Position numbers and translations under genes: made by a program. A stretch of DNA of 64,000 nt from Hymenobacter cellulosilyticus (GTDB taxonomy: Bacteria; Bacteroidota; Bacteroidia; Cytophagales; Hymenobacteraceae). This document shows positions 9,202 to 19,234 of this stretch, one piece after another. The notes beneath the pieces are model-generated. The model was not told the origin of the DNA. It did no database searches and saw only the letters and a list, made by a program, of their open reading frames with translations. Numbering within the stretch: the stretch's first letter is position 1; each line of letters opens with the position of its first letter. Location: NCBI RefSeq assembly GCF_022919215.1, contig NZ_CP095046.1:4888501-4952500 (forward strand), in the 5' to 3' direction.

Positions 9202-10146
9202 ATGACCCCTCTCCGCCTCATCTTCATGGGTACGCCCGAGTTTGCCGTGCCCACGCTTGAAACCCTACACAGCTGGCCTGGCTGCGACGTGGTGGCCGTC
9301 ATCACGGCACCCGATAAGCCCGCGGGCCGGGGCCGGCAGTTGGCTGAGTCGGCGGTGAAGCAGGCGGCGGTAGCACACGGCATTCCGGTGCTGCAGCCGA
9401 CCAACCTGAAGTCGCCGGAGTTTCAGCAGGAGCTGCGCAGCTACGCGGCCGACTTGCAGGTGGTCGTGGCCTTCCGTATGCTGCCCGAGGCCGTGTGGAA
9501 CATGCCCCGGCTGGGCTCCATCAACATTCACGCCTCGCTGCTGCCCCAGTACCGGGGTGCAGCGCCCATCAACTGGGCTCTGATTCACGGCGAGAAGGAA
9601 ACCGGCGTAACCTCGTTTTTCCTGCAGCACGAAATTGACACCGGCAACCTGATTTTCCAGGACGTGGTGCCCATTGCCGACGAGGATGACTTCGGAGCGT
9701 TGTACGAGAAGCTGAAAGCCGCCGGGGCCCAGCTGGCCCTGCGCACCGTGCAGGCCATAGCCGACGGCACCGCGCCCAGCATTCCGCAGGCTATGGGGCA
9801 GGAATTACGCTCAGCACCCAAAATTCAGAAGGAAACTGGTCGCCTCGATGTGCAGCAGCCCGCCGCTGCGCTGGTGAATTTGGTGCGGGGCCTCTCCCCC
9901 ATTCCCACGGCTTTCACCCAGCTGCCCGACGGCCGCACCCTCAAGATTTTCCGCGCCAAAGCTTTGACGGAAGCCGCCGAAGCGCTCGGCACCTGGACCA
10001 CCGACGGCCGCACGTTTCTGCGCCTGCACACCGGCCAGGGACAACTCGAGCTGCTCGACGTGCAGCTCGAAGGCAAGAAGCGGATGCCCGTGGTGGAATT
10101 CCTGCGGGGTTTCAATAGTGCCGTTCTTAACGCCCCGGCCGTATGA
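9202..10146 (+). CDS. fmt: Methionyl-tRNA formyltransferase
   Basis: A 314-residue enzyme that formylates Met-tRNA(fMet) with 10-formyl-tetrahydrofolate for translation initiation. The N-terminal Rossmann-type domain begins LIFMGTPEFAVPTLE. The catalytic signature INIHASLLPQYRGAAPI contains the Asn and His, and HEIDTG supplies the Asp. The C-terminal tRNA-binding OB domain runs to GFNSAVLNAPAV. Its stop overlaps the folA start by four bases (ATGA). Coupling to folA makes sense because both enzymes work on the folate pool. Length and start are normal. Confidence 0.97.
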   Translation: MTPLRLIFMGTPEFAVPTLETLHSWPGCDVVAVITAPDKPAGRGRQLAESAVKQAAVAHGIPVLQPTNLKSPEFQQELRSYAADLQVVVAFRMLPEAVWNMPRLGSINIHASLLPQYRGAAPINWALIHGEKETGVTSFFLQHEIDTGNLIFQDVVPIADEDDFGALYEKLKAAGAQLALRTVQAIADGTAPSIPQAMGQELRSAPKIQKETGRLDVQQPAAALVNLVRGLSPIPTAFTQLPDGRTLKIFRAKALTEAAEALGTWTTDGRTFLRLHTGQGQLELLDVQLEGKKRMPVVEFLRGFNSAVLNAPAV

Positions 10147-10628
10147 TAGCCTTAGTAGTAGCCGTGGCCGATAACGGCGTTATCGGGCGGGACAATCAGC
10201 TGATCTGGCACTTGCCGGACGATTTGAAGCACTTCAAAAGCCTGACGCTCAACCACCCGATTATCATGGGGCGGCGCACGTTTGAAGCCATTGGCCGGCC
10301 CCTGCCCAAGCGGCGCAACATCGTGGTGACCCGGCAGGCCGACTGGCAGGCCGAGGGCTGCGAAATGGCTTATTCGGTGCCCGACGCGCTGGAAACGGCC
10401 CGCACTACCGACGAGGGAATCTTCGTTATCGGGGGCGGGGAAATTTACCGCCAGGCCCTGCCCGCAGCCGACACCGTGTACCTGACCGAAGTGCACCACG
10501 ACTTCGAGGGCGACACGGTGTTTCCGGACCTCTCGCCGCTGGAGTGGCGCGAGGAAACCCGGGAGCGGCACGAGCCCGACGACAAGCACGCCTACGCCTT
10601 CAGCTTCGTGACGCTTCGGCGGCGGTAG
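10143..10628 (+). CDS. folA: Dihydrofolate reductase
   Basis: A 161-residue chromosomal-type dihydrofolate reductase that makes tetrahydrofolate with NADPH. The N-terminus IALVVAVADNGVIGRDNQLI carries the Met20-loop equivalent. LPDDLKHFK supplies the catalytic acidic residue, followed by IIMGRRTFEAIGRPLP and the late VIGGGEIY motif. It is translationally coupled to fmt through a 4-bp overlap. Its 3' end overlaps the convergent acyltransferase gene by 29 bp, so no terminator separates the two. Confidence 0.97.
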   Translation: MIALVVAVADNGVIGRDNQLIWHLPDDLKHFKSLTLNHPIIMGRRTFEAIGRPLPKRRNIVVTRQADWQAEGCEMAYSVPDALETARTTDEGIFVIGGGEIYRQALPAADTVYLTEVHHDFEGDTVFPDLSPLEWREETRERHEPDDKHAYAFSFVTLRRR

Positions 10629-11856
10629 TGGCTTCGGCGGTACGCCCTACTGCCGGTTCGGGCTCAGCGGCAGGCCGGAAGAATCGGTCATAAATCCCCT
10701 GCGCCAGCCGAATACCAGGTAAGTCGACGAGCCGGTACATGGCGTAGGATACCAGCGCCAGCACCGGCAGCGTGGCCAGCCCGGTAAGCGCTACGCTCAA
10801 ATGGTAGTCTAGCGCGGGCTGCAAAGCCAGAAATACGGCACTGGAAAACGAGCCCAGCACCAGGAAGTGCAGCAGGTAGAGCGAAAAGGAAACCGCGCCC
10901 AGGCCCCGCAGGGCGCGGCTGCTCAGGAGCCGCTGGACGCCGGGCAAGGCAAATACGGCCAGCAGCAGCAGCGTGGCTCCCAGCAGGTGCCACAGCTGAA
11001 TGGCCCGCTCGTTGCCGAGCCAGTCGGGCTGCAGAAAGCTGTACAGCGTATCGTCGACCCGAATAACGTCGGCCGTTGGGTAGGAACCAAGGAACACCCC
11101 GGCCGCCAGCAGCCCGATTCCCAGCCAGGGCCGGGCCGGCCGGGGCAGACCGCCGTGGTGGCGCCGGTCGTTGAGCCAAACGCCTAGAATAAAGCCGGCG
11201 TAGTAGAAGTTCAGCTCTGAAATGCTTAGAAAGCCGAGGGCCACTAGGTAAACCACGCTGCGGTGGCGCACCCGGCCAAACAAGGCTAGCAAGGCGAAAA
11301 CCACGAAGGAGCCAAACAGCTCGATGCTCAGCGTCCAGAACACCGGATTGTAGCTTGATTCGCCGCCCAGCGGAATGCCTACTACCAAGTCGTGGGCAAC
11401 CTGTTTCCAGCCCGGCAGCTCGGCCCAGTACTCGCCAAAGCGCTTGGCAAGGGTTAACTCGGCTACTTCCGTGTTGCGGTAGGCGCCCACCACCCACAGC
11501 CCCAGGGCCACCAAGGCAGCAAAGGTGACGGGCAGCATCAGGCGCACATAGCGGCGGCAGGCCTGGGACCGGAGCGACTCCAGCGTCCCGGTCCGCCAGA
11601 ATTTCTCACTCAGCACCAGCCCGCTCAGCACGAAAAACAGGCAGACCGCAAAGTTGCCGCCAATCAGTATGTTGGCCGGACTAGCGGCTATGGCAATTTC
11701 CGCTCCGTCAAGATGAGCGGAGTAGGAGTCGCCGGAAAGCAGGGCGGGATAGAAAAAGCCCGCAAAGTGATGCAGGACCACCACGGCGGCGGCCAGTCCG
11801 CGCAGCCCGTCGAGGTAGTGTAGCGTGGAGGGAGCAGAAACAGGGGAAGCGGGCAT
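10600..11856 (-). CDS. Acyltransferase 3 family (OafA/YrhL-like) membrane protein
   Basis: A 418-residue integral membrane acyltransferase. The N-terminus has the family signature LDGLRGLAAAVVVLHHF with the conserved histidine, followed by about ten hydrophobic helices. Members transfer acetyl or other acyl groups to sugars of O-antigen, exopolysaccharide or peptidoglycan; the acceptor cannot be read from the sequence. The start is the ATG at 11856; a GTG two codons upstream is possible. The 3' end overlaps folA on the opposite strand. No polysaccharide genes flank it. Confidence 0.9.
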   Translation of the reverse strand: MPASPVSAPSTLHYLDGLRGLAAAVVVLHHFAGFFYPALLSGDSYSAHLDGAEIAIAASPANILIGGNFAVCLFFVLSGLVLSEKFWRTGTLESLRSQACRRYVRLMLPVTFAALVALGLWVVGAYRNTEVAELTLAKRFGEYWAELPGWKQVAHDLVVGIPLGGESSYNPVFWTLSIELFGSFVVFALLALFGRVRHRSVVYLVALGFLSISELNFYYAGFILGVWLNDRRHHGGLPRPARPWLGIGLLAAGVFLGSYPTADVIRVDDTLYSFLQPDWLGNERAIQLWHLLGATLLLLAVFALPGVQRLLSSRALRGLGAVSFSLYLLHFLVLGSFSSAVFLALQPALDYHLSVALTGLATLPVLALVSYAMYRLVDLPGIRLAQGIYDRFFRPAAEPEPAVGRTAEATTAAEASRS

Positions 11857-12042
11857 GCACAAAGCGAAATTGGAAAAGCCAGCAAGATCAGGTGGGAGCT
11901 GCTACAGGCTGGAAATGCGGTAAAACAAGTGTTTTCCCGGCAGCAAACCTACTCGGGTACTATTGACCAGTTTGGCTAGTCTGGTGAGGCATTCCCGGCA
12001 CCTGCTTATGGTTGGCTTCAATCAGCAAAGCCCTTCCCAACG

Positions 12043-12075
12043 CAAAAGAGGCAGCCGGATCAGCTGCCTCTTTTG
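12043..12075 (-). terminator. Terminator after porU2
   Basis: A perfect 13-bp stem (CAAAAGAGGCAGC with its complement) and 7-base loop, 23 bp beyond the porU2 stop. The A-rich and T-rich stem ends are typical of rho-independent terminators. Confidence 0.85.
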
Positions 12076-12098
12076 TAAAGTTCACTCCGTAGCTGCAC

Positions 12099-15000
12099 TT
12101 AGCGCAGCAGCACGAGTTTGCCCCAGCCGTTTTTGAAGGCTTTATCGGCCACGGTGTTGCGGCGCTCAAATTTGTTCTGCGGATCATCCATCACCACGCG
12201 GTACAGGTAAGTACCATTGGCCAGCCGGTCGCCGTACTCGTCGGTGCCGTCCCAGGCGTAGTCGGTGATGTTGTTGCCGATGCGTACCATGCCCATTTCC
12301 TGCATCATGATTTCGCGTACCACCTTACCCGTCAGCGTCATGATCTGAATTTTCATGTTGCGCGGCAGCTCGGACCCAGTCAGGGTAAAGACGAACTTGG
12401 CTTTGTGGGTAATTGGGTTGGGATACGGGAAGATGTTGGTAATGGTAGAGGCGTTGACAACCTCGAACTGCACCTTGTAGTTCTCGTCTCCGGCCGTGCG
12501 GCCCGTGGCGTCGCGGCCCTGGGCTTCCAGCGTGTATTGCCCGTCGCGGAGCGGCTTGTCCTGGCCGGGCTCGTAATCAATGCGGGCCGTCCCCTTGGCC
12601 GGGTTGGTGGTGAAGGTTACGTTGGCCGCCGTCAGGTCCACCTTTTCCGGGGGCCCGTTGCGCGGGGTCAGAATCAAGTCGAAGGCGTTGCGGTCGGTGA
12701 TAGGCTGCTGCAGGTCTTCATCGGTCAGTACCACCGAAATAACCGGCCGCGGCGAAACGATGTCCCCATTGAGAATGCGCTGCCCATCGAAAGCCACGTC
12801 CAGCACCGGCGGCACGCTGCGGTCTTCTACCTTGAAGGACGGAATTGCCAGCTCGTTGTTGAAGTAAAACAGTTCCGGCAAGCGGCGGCCCTCCTTGTTG
12901 ATGTTGAGCGTGATGGAGCCACTGATGTCGCCGTACAGGTTCTGCCCACGCAAATTTAGCTCGGCGTTGATGGTCACGGCTCCATTAGCATTCAGGGTAG
13001 GCACATCAATCTCAGTCGAGACTTCCTTCGTCGCGTTGCGCAGCGTGAACGTAGCTTTCAGCGGAGTACCAAAGGGCAAAGCAGATACGTTCTGGAATAT
13101 CACGGGCACCTTAACAAAGCCTGTTGCAGCCTGCTCAGCCAGAGCCGCCGGGTCATACGCCTTGGGCATCTTGGCCAGCACCGAGTCGCGCCGCACGATG
13201 CCCTCGGGGTAGCCCCGGTAAGTTACCAGTAGCTGCTCTATCTGCGGGGCCGTACGGTTCACGTTGTCGGTGGCCGTCAGCACCAGCTGCAGATAAGGGT
13301 ACGTAGCGGCACTGACGCCGGCCAGCGAATATTCCCGCTTGGCAATGGTAATATTGTCATCCAGCACTTTGCGCGCGCCTTGGGCATCGAAGCCCACTAG
13401 TTGCAGCTTGTAGCTGTCGGAAGGCTCCACCCGAATGGTGTGGTGCAGGGTGGTCCACTCCTGGGCCGGGCCGATACGCACCGAGGTGAGGGAGCCGCTG
13501 GAGGCAAAGGTGTTCAACGTACCGTTCAGCGTGATAATCTGGCTGTTGCGGGGCACGGTGCTGCTGGTCGAGGCCGTAGCTTCCTGGGCCGGGCCAGCGC
13601 CCTTGCGGCCGAATAAAGCGTACGGGTCACTGTCCTGCAGCGTGTTGACGCGCTGGGCACCCAGGGCCGTGAAGGCCGCTTTCAAAGCCGGAGAGAAAGA
13701 GCTGAAGTTGACTTTGTTCAGGGAAACCAGCGCCACATAAGCTCCCTGGGGCACGTTAGTCAGCAACCGTAGCAGCTGGGCCTGCCGGGCCGGAGTGTTG
13801 ATGTTATCGGCGGCATCCTTAGTGCTAGCGAAATGGTAGTACCGATTGGTAGCCTGTCCGCAGGAGTCGTAGGGTCCGCCGCCAATGTTGCGCATGGGCT
13901 TCAGCGAGGCCGCATCATACACAGCCACCAAAATATTGGGGAAGTTTACGCCGCACTCCGCGTTGACTACCGGCCCGGAACCGAGCTGAATGCCGTAGCC
14001 TGGCTGATAGGTAACAGCCGTGCCGTCGCCCCACCCTTCGTTTGCAGCGTCAGGGCCTGGGTAATCGGGTCGAAGCTCCACTTGCCCGAGGGCGTAGCTA
14101 CGTTCAGACCCGTCAGCTCATCGCGCTTAAACTGCCCGTGGTGGCTCTGCGACCAGCCGCCGGTAGTACCGGGCACTACCCGGAATGAGCTGGTGCTCCA
14201 TTCGTTGGCTTCCCCATCCGCCGGCGTCTCGAAGCGCATACGCCAGTACCACACCACACTGTCGCGGCCGGCCAGGGTGGGCAGCTTAGGGCGCCAGTCG
14301 GCCAGCAGGGCCGCATTGATCTTGGTGCGCTGAATTACGGCGCTATTAAACGTGGGCACCGTATCCAGCTCCAGCTCGAAGCCACGAACCGGACCGGCGG
14401 GGTCGTTGGTCTGACCTACCAGTCGTACGTTGGTGGGGGCTACCAGGGCAAATTCCGGGGGATTCAGCAGCGTAACGCCTTCCTGCAGAAACACGAAGTC
14501 GTACTTTGCCTGATTGTTGGTTTCGCTGAGTTCGGCAATCTTGTTTTGACCGTCGAGGATAACGGTAAAGGTATTGTTGCCGAACACTTTGGCCGGGGCC
14601 AGAGGATTATCCCGGATGAACGTATAGGTCGTATCCCCCACTGCCACCGGCGGATTTACGCTGAACGTTTCCGTCTCATCGGCCCGGTTGTCGCTCAGAA
14701 CCTTGTCGAAGGAGCGGACGATGGTGATATCGAGCTTTTCGCTGCGGAAGTTGACCTTGCCCGTGTTTTTCACCCGGATGAGAATCTTGTAGCTACCTGA
14801 CTTGGCCCGTACGGGTCAGCATCCACCGAGCGTATCTCAATGGCTGGAGTCCCGAAGGTGTAGTCAGGCTGCTGGGGCGAGTACATGCGCAGAGCGGGGT
14901 CAGCGTGCCACACGGTACCCATCCAGGAGCTGATGGCCGACTCGGAAACCGAACCGTTGCGCTGCAACCGACGGATTGCCTCGTTCTGGACCTGCGCTAC

Positions 15001-17318
15001 CGGGCGCCCGTACCAGGCCGGGTCGTTGAGCAGGGCCTGGAACACCGACCGCTGAAGAGCGTCCAGATCATCTTCGTAGCCAGCGCCACTTTCGCTCATC
15101 AGGCCCACTAGGCCTTTTTGCGGGGCCAGCACCCAGTCCTGGGCGTAGCGGGCCCGCGAGGCGCGGTAGGCATTACCCGCCGCGCAGCCATTGACAAACA
15201 TGATGGGGTATTTCCCCACATTGTTATAGCCCAGGGAGGGGTCGTTGATGTTGCCTAGGTCGAGTTGTAGCACGGCTGGGTCGCCGTGGCCGAAATAGGT
15301 AATCATGCCTAGCCCCGCATTCAGCTCAGCCGAAATATTTTTGAACGAGGCAAAACCAGCACTGGAGTACGTATTGAGCACTTTGCCAGCAAAAAGCGGC
15401 CGCTCAATGTGCTTGTTCTTGTAAGTGTTCAGGTAGCGCAGGAATCTGGGATACTCCTCCTCTTTAACTGCTCCCAGCAGGTTCAGGGTGTTTTTCCGCC
15501 ACGCCTGAGTCTCGGTGGAAGCATCCAAGTCTTTCTCGTATTGCTTGAGCTTCTCCAGGTACGCCAGGACTTCGGCGGGAGTACTGGCCGCAATGCGCCC
15601 GGTAGCCATCCGCCCGGCGTAGTCGTTGCGAGCCCAGTCGGCCGTGAAAAACAAATCGGAAGCGCTGCGGGTGCTCGTTGGCACTAAGTCTTTGGTGAGG
15701 GGCCCCGTGTCGATAGGGTCCCGGTACCGCTCCGGGTTTTGGCGGTAGTAGTATACAGTTACTTTCCTGGTCGGTCCCTGTCCCTCTACTTTTTCTACGG
15801 CTTCGCCTGAGCGCACGCCTTGCCCAAGTAGCAACAGGAATTTCTCGCGGGAATTGGTGAGCATGTACTGGGCAAACTGCCGGACAGCCAGCGCCGATTT
15901 TTCCCCGTAGTGAAACTGGTCGTAGAGCTGTTCACTGGTCACGAGTAGCGTCTGATAACGACCAGCCCGATAGTCGACATAGTCCTGGACCGGGTTTTTG
16001 GAGTTGCCAGTCGGTGCCATCAGCTCTGCGCTACTTACAACCAAGAAGTTATACGAAGCTGGATTGATGGTCCGAAACTGAGTCCGCTGCGCTGGCCATT
16101 GAGGCACCAGCACTTTACTCAGGTCAGAGAGCATCAGACGGCGCGAGACATTAGTAGCAATTGCACTTGGAAACACGTAGTTGCGACGGGTACCAGTGCC
16201 GGCAGTAGGCTCGATACGCTGCACGTTGTAAGGATCCGTAAGGTCAAATCCTAGTACTGAAGCAGGCACATTGTCTAATTGGTAAAAGGCTGGAGCTGAG
16301 CCCAAGGTAGAGTCGTTCTGGAACTCGACTCCCCGCTTGCCCGTGGTCCATGTGCTGGCCAGTGGGTAAATGGCACGCAAGTACACCATCCGAAACCAGT
16401 TCGATTCGTTAGGAGTCAAGGCACCGTTTACCTTAATTTCGAACCGATACTTAACGGGGTTAATCTCGTTACGCTGCAAAGAATACCGCACCTTACGACT
16501 CCCCAGGCCCTTAATCACAAAAGGCGGCTCAATATTGCGCAACCCACCCGTAGGCTGCAGGAGCGACACGGTCAACTCGTGGTCATTGGGTGTGGCCCCT
16601 ATCAATAGCATTTCCACCCGGGGTGTGGGGGCCATGGTAGTGAGCATGCCGGGGAAGGCATTGTGTTCGAACGGCATTGGATTACCACCATTGCTACCTA
16701 TTCCATGACTAATTGAGAAGAAGCCTTCCCCCGCTTCACCCCAAGGCTTATACGCTATGCTTTCATCATTTCCCTCCCCGTATCTCTCCGACCGCACATA
16801 CAGACTGTCTTTCAGCCAATACGGGTGAGCTCCACCTACTGGTGCCAGTGACGAAGCGGCCATACGCTTGCCGTTGGTGGTAGCCGACCAAGTCAAGAAA
16901 TACGCGGCCGTGTCAGTGTAGAGGCTGTAGTATTTCTGGTAGTGGTCCTGCGGGTTCTTGTACATGCCCACATCCAGAGCGCCATCGTTGCGCTGCCCGT
17001 AAAAATCGATGTAGGTAGCAGGCGTCAGGGTGGTCGGGTTGTTGGGCCCCACGTAAATGGCCACTTCCTTGCCCCGGCGCCAAAGCTGGAACCGCTGGGG
17101 ATTGACGCCACTGATACCAGCCTGAGTCAGGTAGTTGTAATCAAGGCGGTAGAGGCCGTCCTGGTTATCTTGATTTTGTAGTACTGCTGATTGGGCACAA
17201 TCCACTCGTTGCCGTAAGGCCCCGATTGCGCAGTAACTGCGTGCGAACTGCCTAACAGCACAATGGCGAGCAGCAGGTACCAGCGCAGCAGCTGTTGAAC
17301 TCGGTAAGGGTGTGTCAT
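12099..17318 (-). CDS. porU2: Putative type IX secretion sortase PorU2, C25 peptidase (frameshifted)
   Basis: Restoring three bases (near 14042, 14805 and 17165) gives a 1740-residue protein. It starts at MTHPYRVQQLL with a signal peptide ending AVTAQ. The gingipain-like C25 domain carries the catalytic pair: His in TYFGHGDP (about residue 676) and Cys in FVNGCAAGN (about residue 710). CARDB/Ig-like domains follow, then a FlgD-like C-terminal module (YPNPITHKAKFVF ... GTDEYGDRLANGTYLYRVV). PorU-type proteases cleave the sorting domain of type IX cargo and attach cargo to the surface. The length and the porV2 partner point to the PorU2 form, longer than P. gingivalis PorU (about 1160). porV2 lies 71 bp upstream. 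Function is by homology. Confidence 0.88.
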
Positions 17319-17389
17319 AGAGACGAAATAAGAAGAGACGGCGCCGCCGGTGTGTGCCGCGGCGCCGATACATCAGAAAAAGCAGGAGT

Positions 17390-18500
17390 TTACTTAATGC
17401 CGTAGCCCAGGGACACGATAACCGAGTTGGTAGCATTCTGGCCATCAACCCGCTCTACGGCCAGGCGCGAGAGGGCCATGTCCAGGCGCAGGCCGCTGAA
17501 GGCTACCCCTACGCCCAGACTGGGCTGGGCCGCCAGCCGCCTTTGCCATCAAAGGACTTGGCCGCGTCAATCTTCTGGAAGTTGCTTACCCCGCCGCGCA
17601 GGAAAATCAGATCCTTATAGCCGATTTCCACGCCGGCCTTGGGGTCAATGCTCACCGCGTCGCTCGATACCAGCGTATTGCGCTTGCCGTCGGTGGTCAT
17701 TTCCAGGTCGACGGCCACCAGGGCGGTAATCTGGCCGGGCAGCTTCACACTACGGCCCACGCCCAGGATAAAGCGGGGCAGGGTAATTTCAGTGCTGTTG
17801 GTCGGGATAGAGTCGTTCTGCGCCGCCACGCCCTGAAACTCGTCCGAGTTGATAGACCAGGCATTGAACGTAGTGGTAATGTCGCGGGCCATCAGCCCCA
17901 GGCGCCAGCCCTTATAGTCGTACTGCAGACCCGCATCAATGCCAAAGCCCCAGGCATTGGCAAATCTGCCCACGTTGCGGTAGATAATCTTGCCGTTACC
18001 GGCCAGCTTCAGACCTTCTATGTTGCCCAGCTTGCGCGCGTAGGAAAGCAGCAGGGCGTAGTCGGCCACCGAGAAGTAGTTGATCCGGTCGTAGGAAATC
18101 TGGCCGTACTCATTGACCAGGGCCCGGGTATCGGCAATATTGTCGACCCCGACGCGGATAATGCTGGCCCCGATGGCGCTTTTATCGTCCAGGGGCATGG
18201 AAAAGGCGGCGTATTCATTCTTGACAATGCCCGAAAACAGCTCCGAGTGCATCAGCACCGCGTCGTACTTGGCTTTCTGATTCAGCAGGCCCGCCGGGTT
18301 CCAGTAGCCGGCCGTGGCGTCGCCGGCCAGGCTCACCTGTACGTTGCCCATGCCCAGGGCTCTGCCCCTACCCCGATGTTGAGAAAGTCGTTGCTGTACT
18401 TGGGCGTCAGATCGGTGGATTGGGCGCGGACGGCCGTGGTCAGCCCCAGGATGAGGCCTGCCCCAAGCAGGACGGGGGCAATTCGGGAGAAGTGCAGCAT
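17390..18500 (-). CDS. porV2: Type IX sorting protein PorV2-like (PorV/PorQ family, frameshifted)
   Basis: Restoring two bases (near 17527 and 18360) gives a 370-residue outer-membrane barrel. The N-terminus MLHFSRIAPVLLGAG is a signal peptide ending VRAQ. Then comes the PorV hallmark FLNIGVGARALGMGN with AGYWNPAG. The C-terminus reads LGVGVAFSGLRLDM and ends VSLGYGIK, as expected for a final beta strand. PorV-type proteins shuttle type IX cargo from the translocon to the PorU sortase. It is transcribed ahead of porU2, probably as an operon. The frames break at a G/C-rich stretch in the second glycine motif and in GGCCC near the end. Confidence 0.87.
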
Positions 18501-18754
18501 AGAGATGTAATGAATAAAACGCGGTTGGTGCGCAGCAGCAACGCAAGATACTTATTAATAGTGCGTAGCCGAAATACTCCGGGACTACGGGCCAGCCAGC
18601 TCCACCTCCAAGACCCGCTTTAACGCGCTGAAAGGCAGATTATATCCAGCTTAGCACTGCCTAGAGCAATCTAATTTCCGCTGAAAAAATCCGCTGCCCG
18701 AACCGCCGCGGAACTATGTATAGCCAGGTACTAAAAATAATTTCAGCTAGTACC

Positions 18755-18785
18755 TTGCGTCGCATAGTACCTTCTATTATCTTTG
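18755..18785 (+). promoter_or_regulatory. Promoter of the padR-pspC operon
   Basis: A Bacteroidota-type promoter: -7 box TATCTTTG at 18778-18785 and a -33 TTG at 18755-18757, 20 bases apart. It predicts a leader of about 25 bases before the padR ATG at 18817. Confidence 0.7.
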
Positions 18786-18816
18786 TTTCATTCTTCACCG
18801 ATTTCTGCCACAGCCC

Positions 18817-19176
18817 ATGAAAGTAGAGAACACCCAAGTGCAGATGCGGAAGGGCATCCTGGAGTTCTGCATCCTGGAAATCATTGCCCGCGGCGAGGTG
18901 TATGCGTCCGACATGCTGGAGGAGTTGACCTCCGCCCGCATGATCGTAGTGGAAGGCACGCTCTATCCACTGCTGACCCGCCTCAAAAATGCCGGCTTGC
19001 TTGATTATACCTGGAAAGAGTCTACCTCCGGACCGCCCCGCAAGTATTACACCCTCACCCAGGACGGCCAGGAGTTTCTGCACCAACTGCGCCTGACCTG
19101 GGAGGAAGTACAGGATTCGATTCGCATCATCCGCCAAAAACCTCACCTCAATGGCGCCGCAACCCCAACGCCCTAG
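18817..19176 (+). CDS. PadR-family transcriptional regulator
   Basis: A 119-residue winged-helix regulator of the PadR family, short (subfamily 2-like). The core MRKGILEFCILEIIARGEVY and the wing sequence VVEGTLYPLLTRLKNAGLL are characteristic, followed by PPRKYYTLTQDG. It lies 58 bp before the PspC gene on the same strand. This padR-pspC pairing is common in Bacteroidota and suggests that the regulator controls the membrane protein and itself. It has its own TATCTTTG promoter. The effector is unknown. Confidence 0.94.
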   Translation: MKVENTQVQMRKGILEFCILEIIARGEVYASDMLEELTSARMIVVEGTLYPLLTRLKNAGLLDYTWKESTSGPPRKYYTLTQDGQEFLHQLRLTWEEVQDSIRIIRQKPHLNGAATPTP

Positions 19177-19234
19177 CGGCACTTAGTTGGCCCGGCCCAT
19201 TCCTTTCGAGTTACTCTTGATTTGCAGCACTGAG

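Noticed and set aside
18661..19182. Minus-strand open frame over the padR gene
   Set aside because: It runs antisense to a clear PadR regulator and has no motif of its own.
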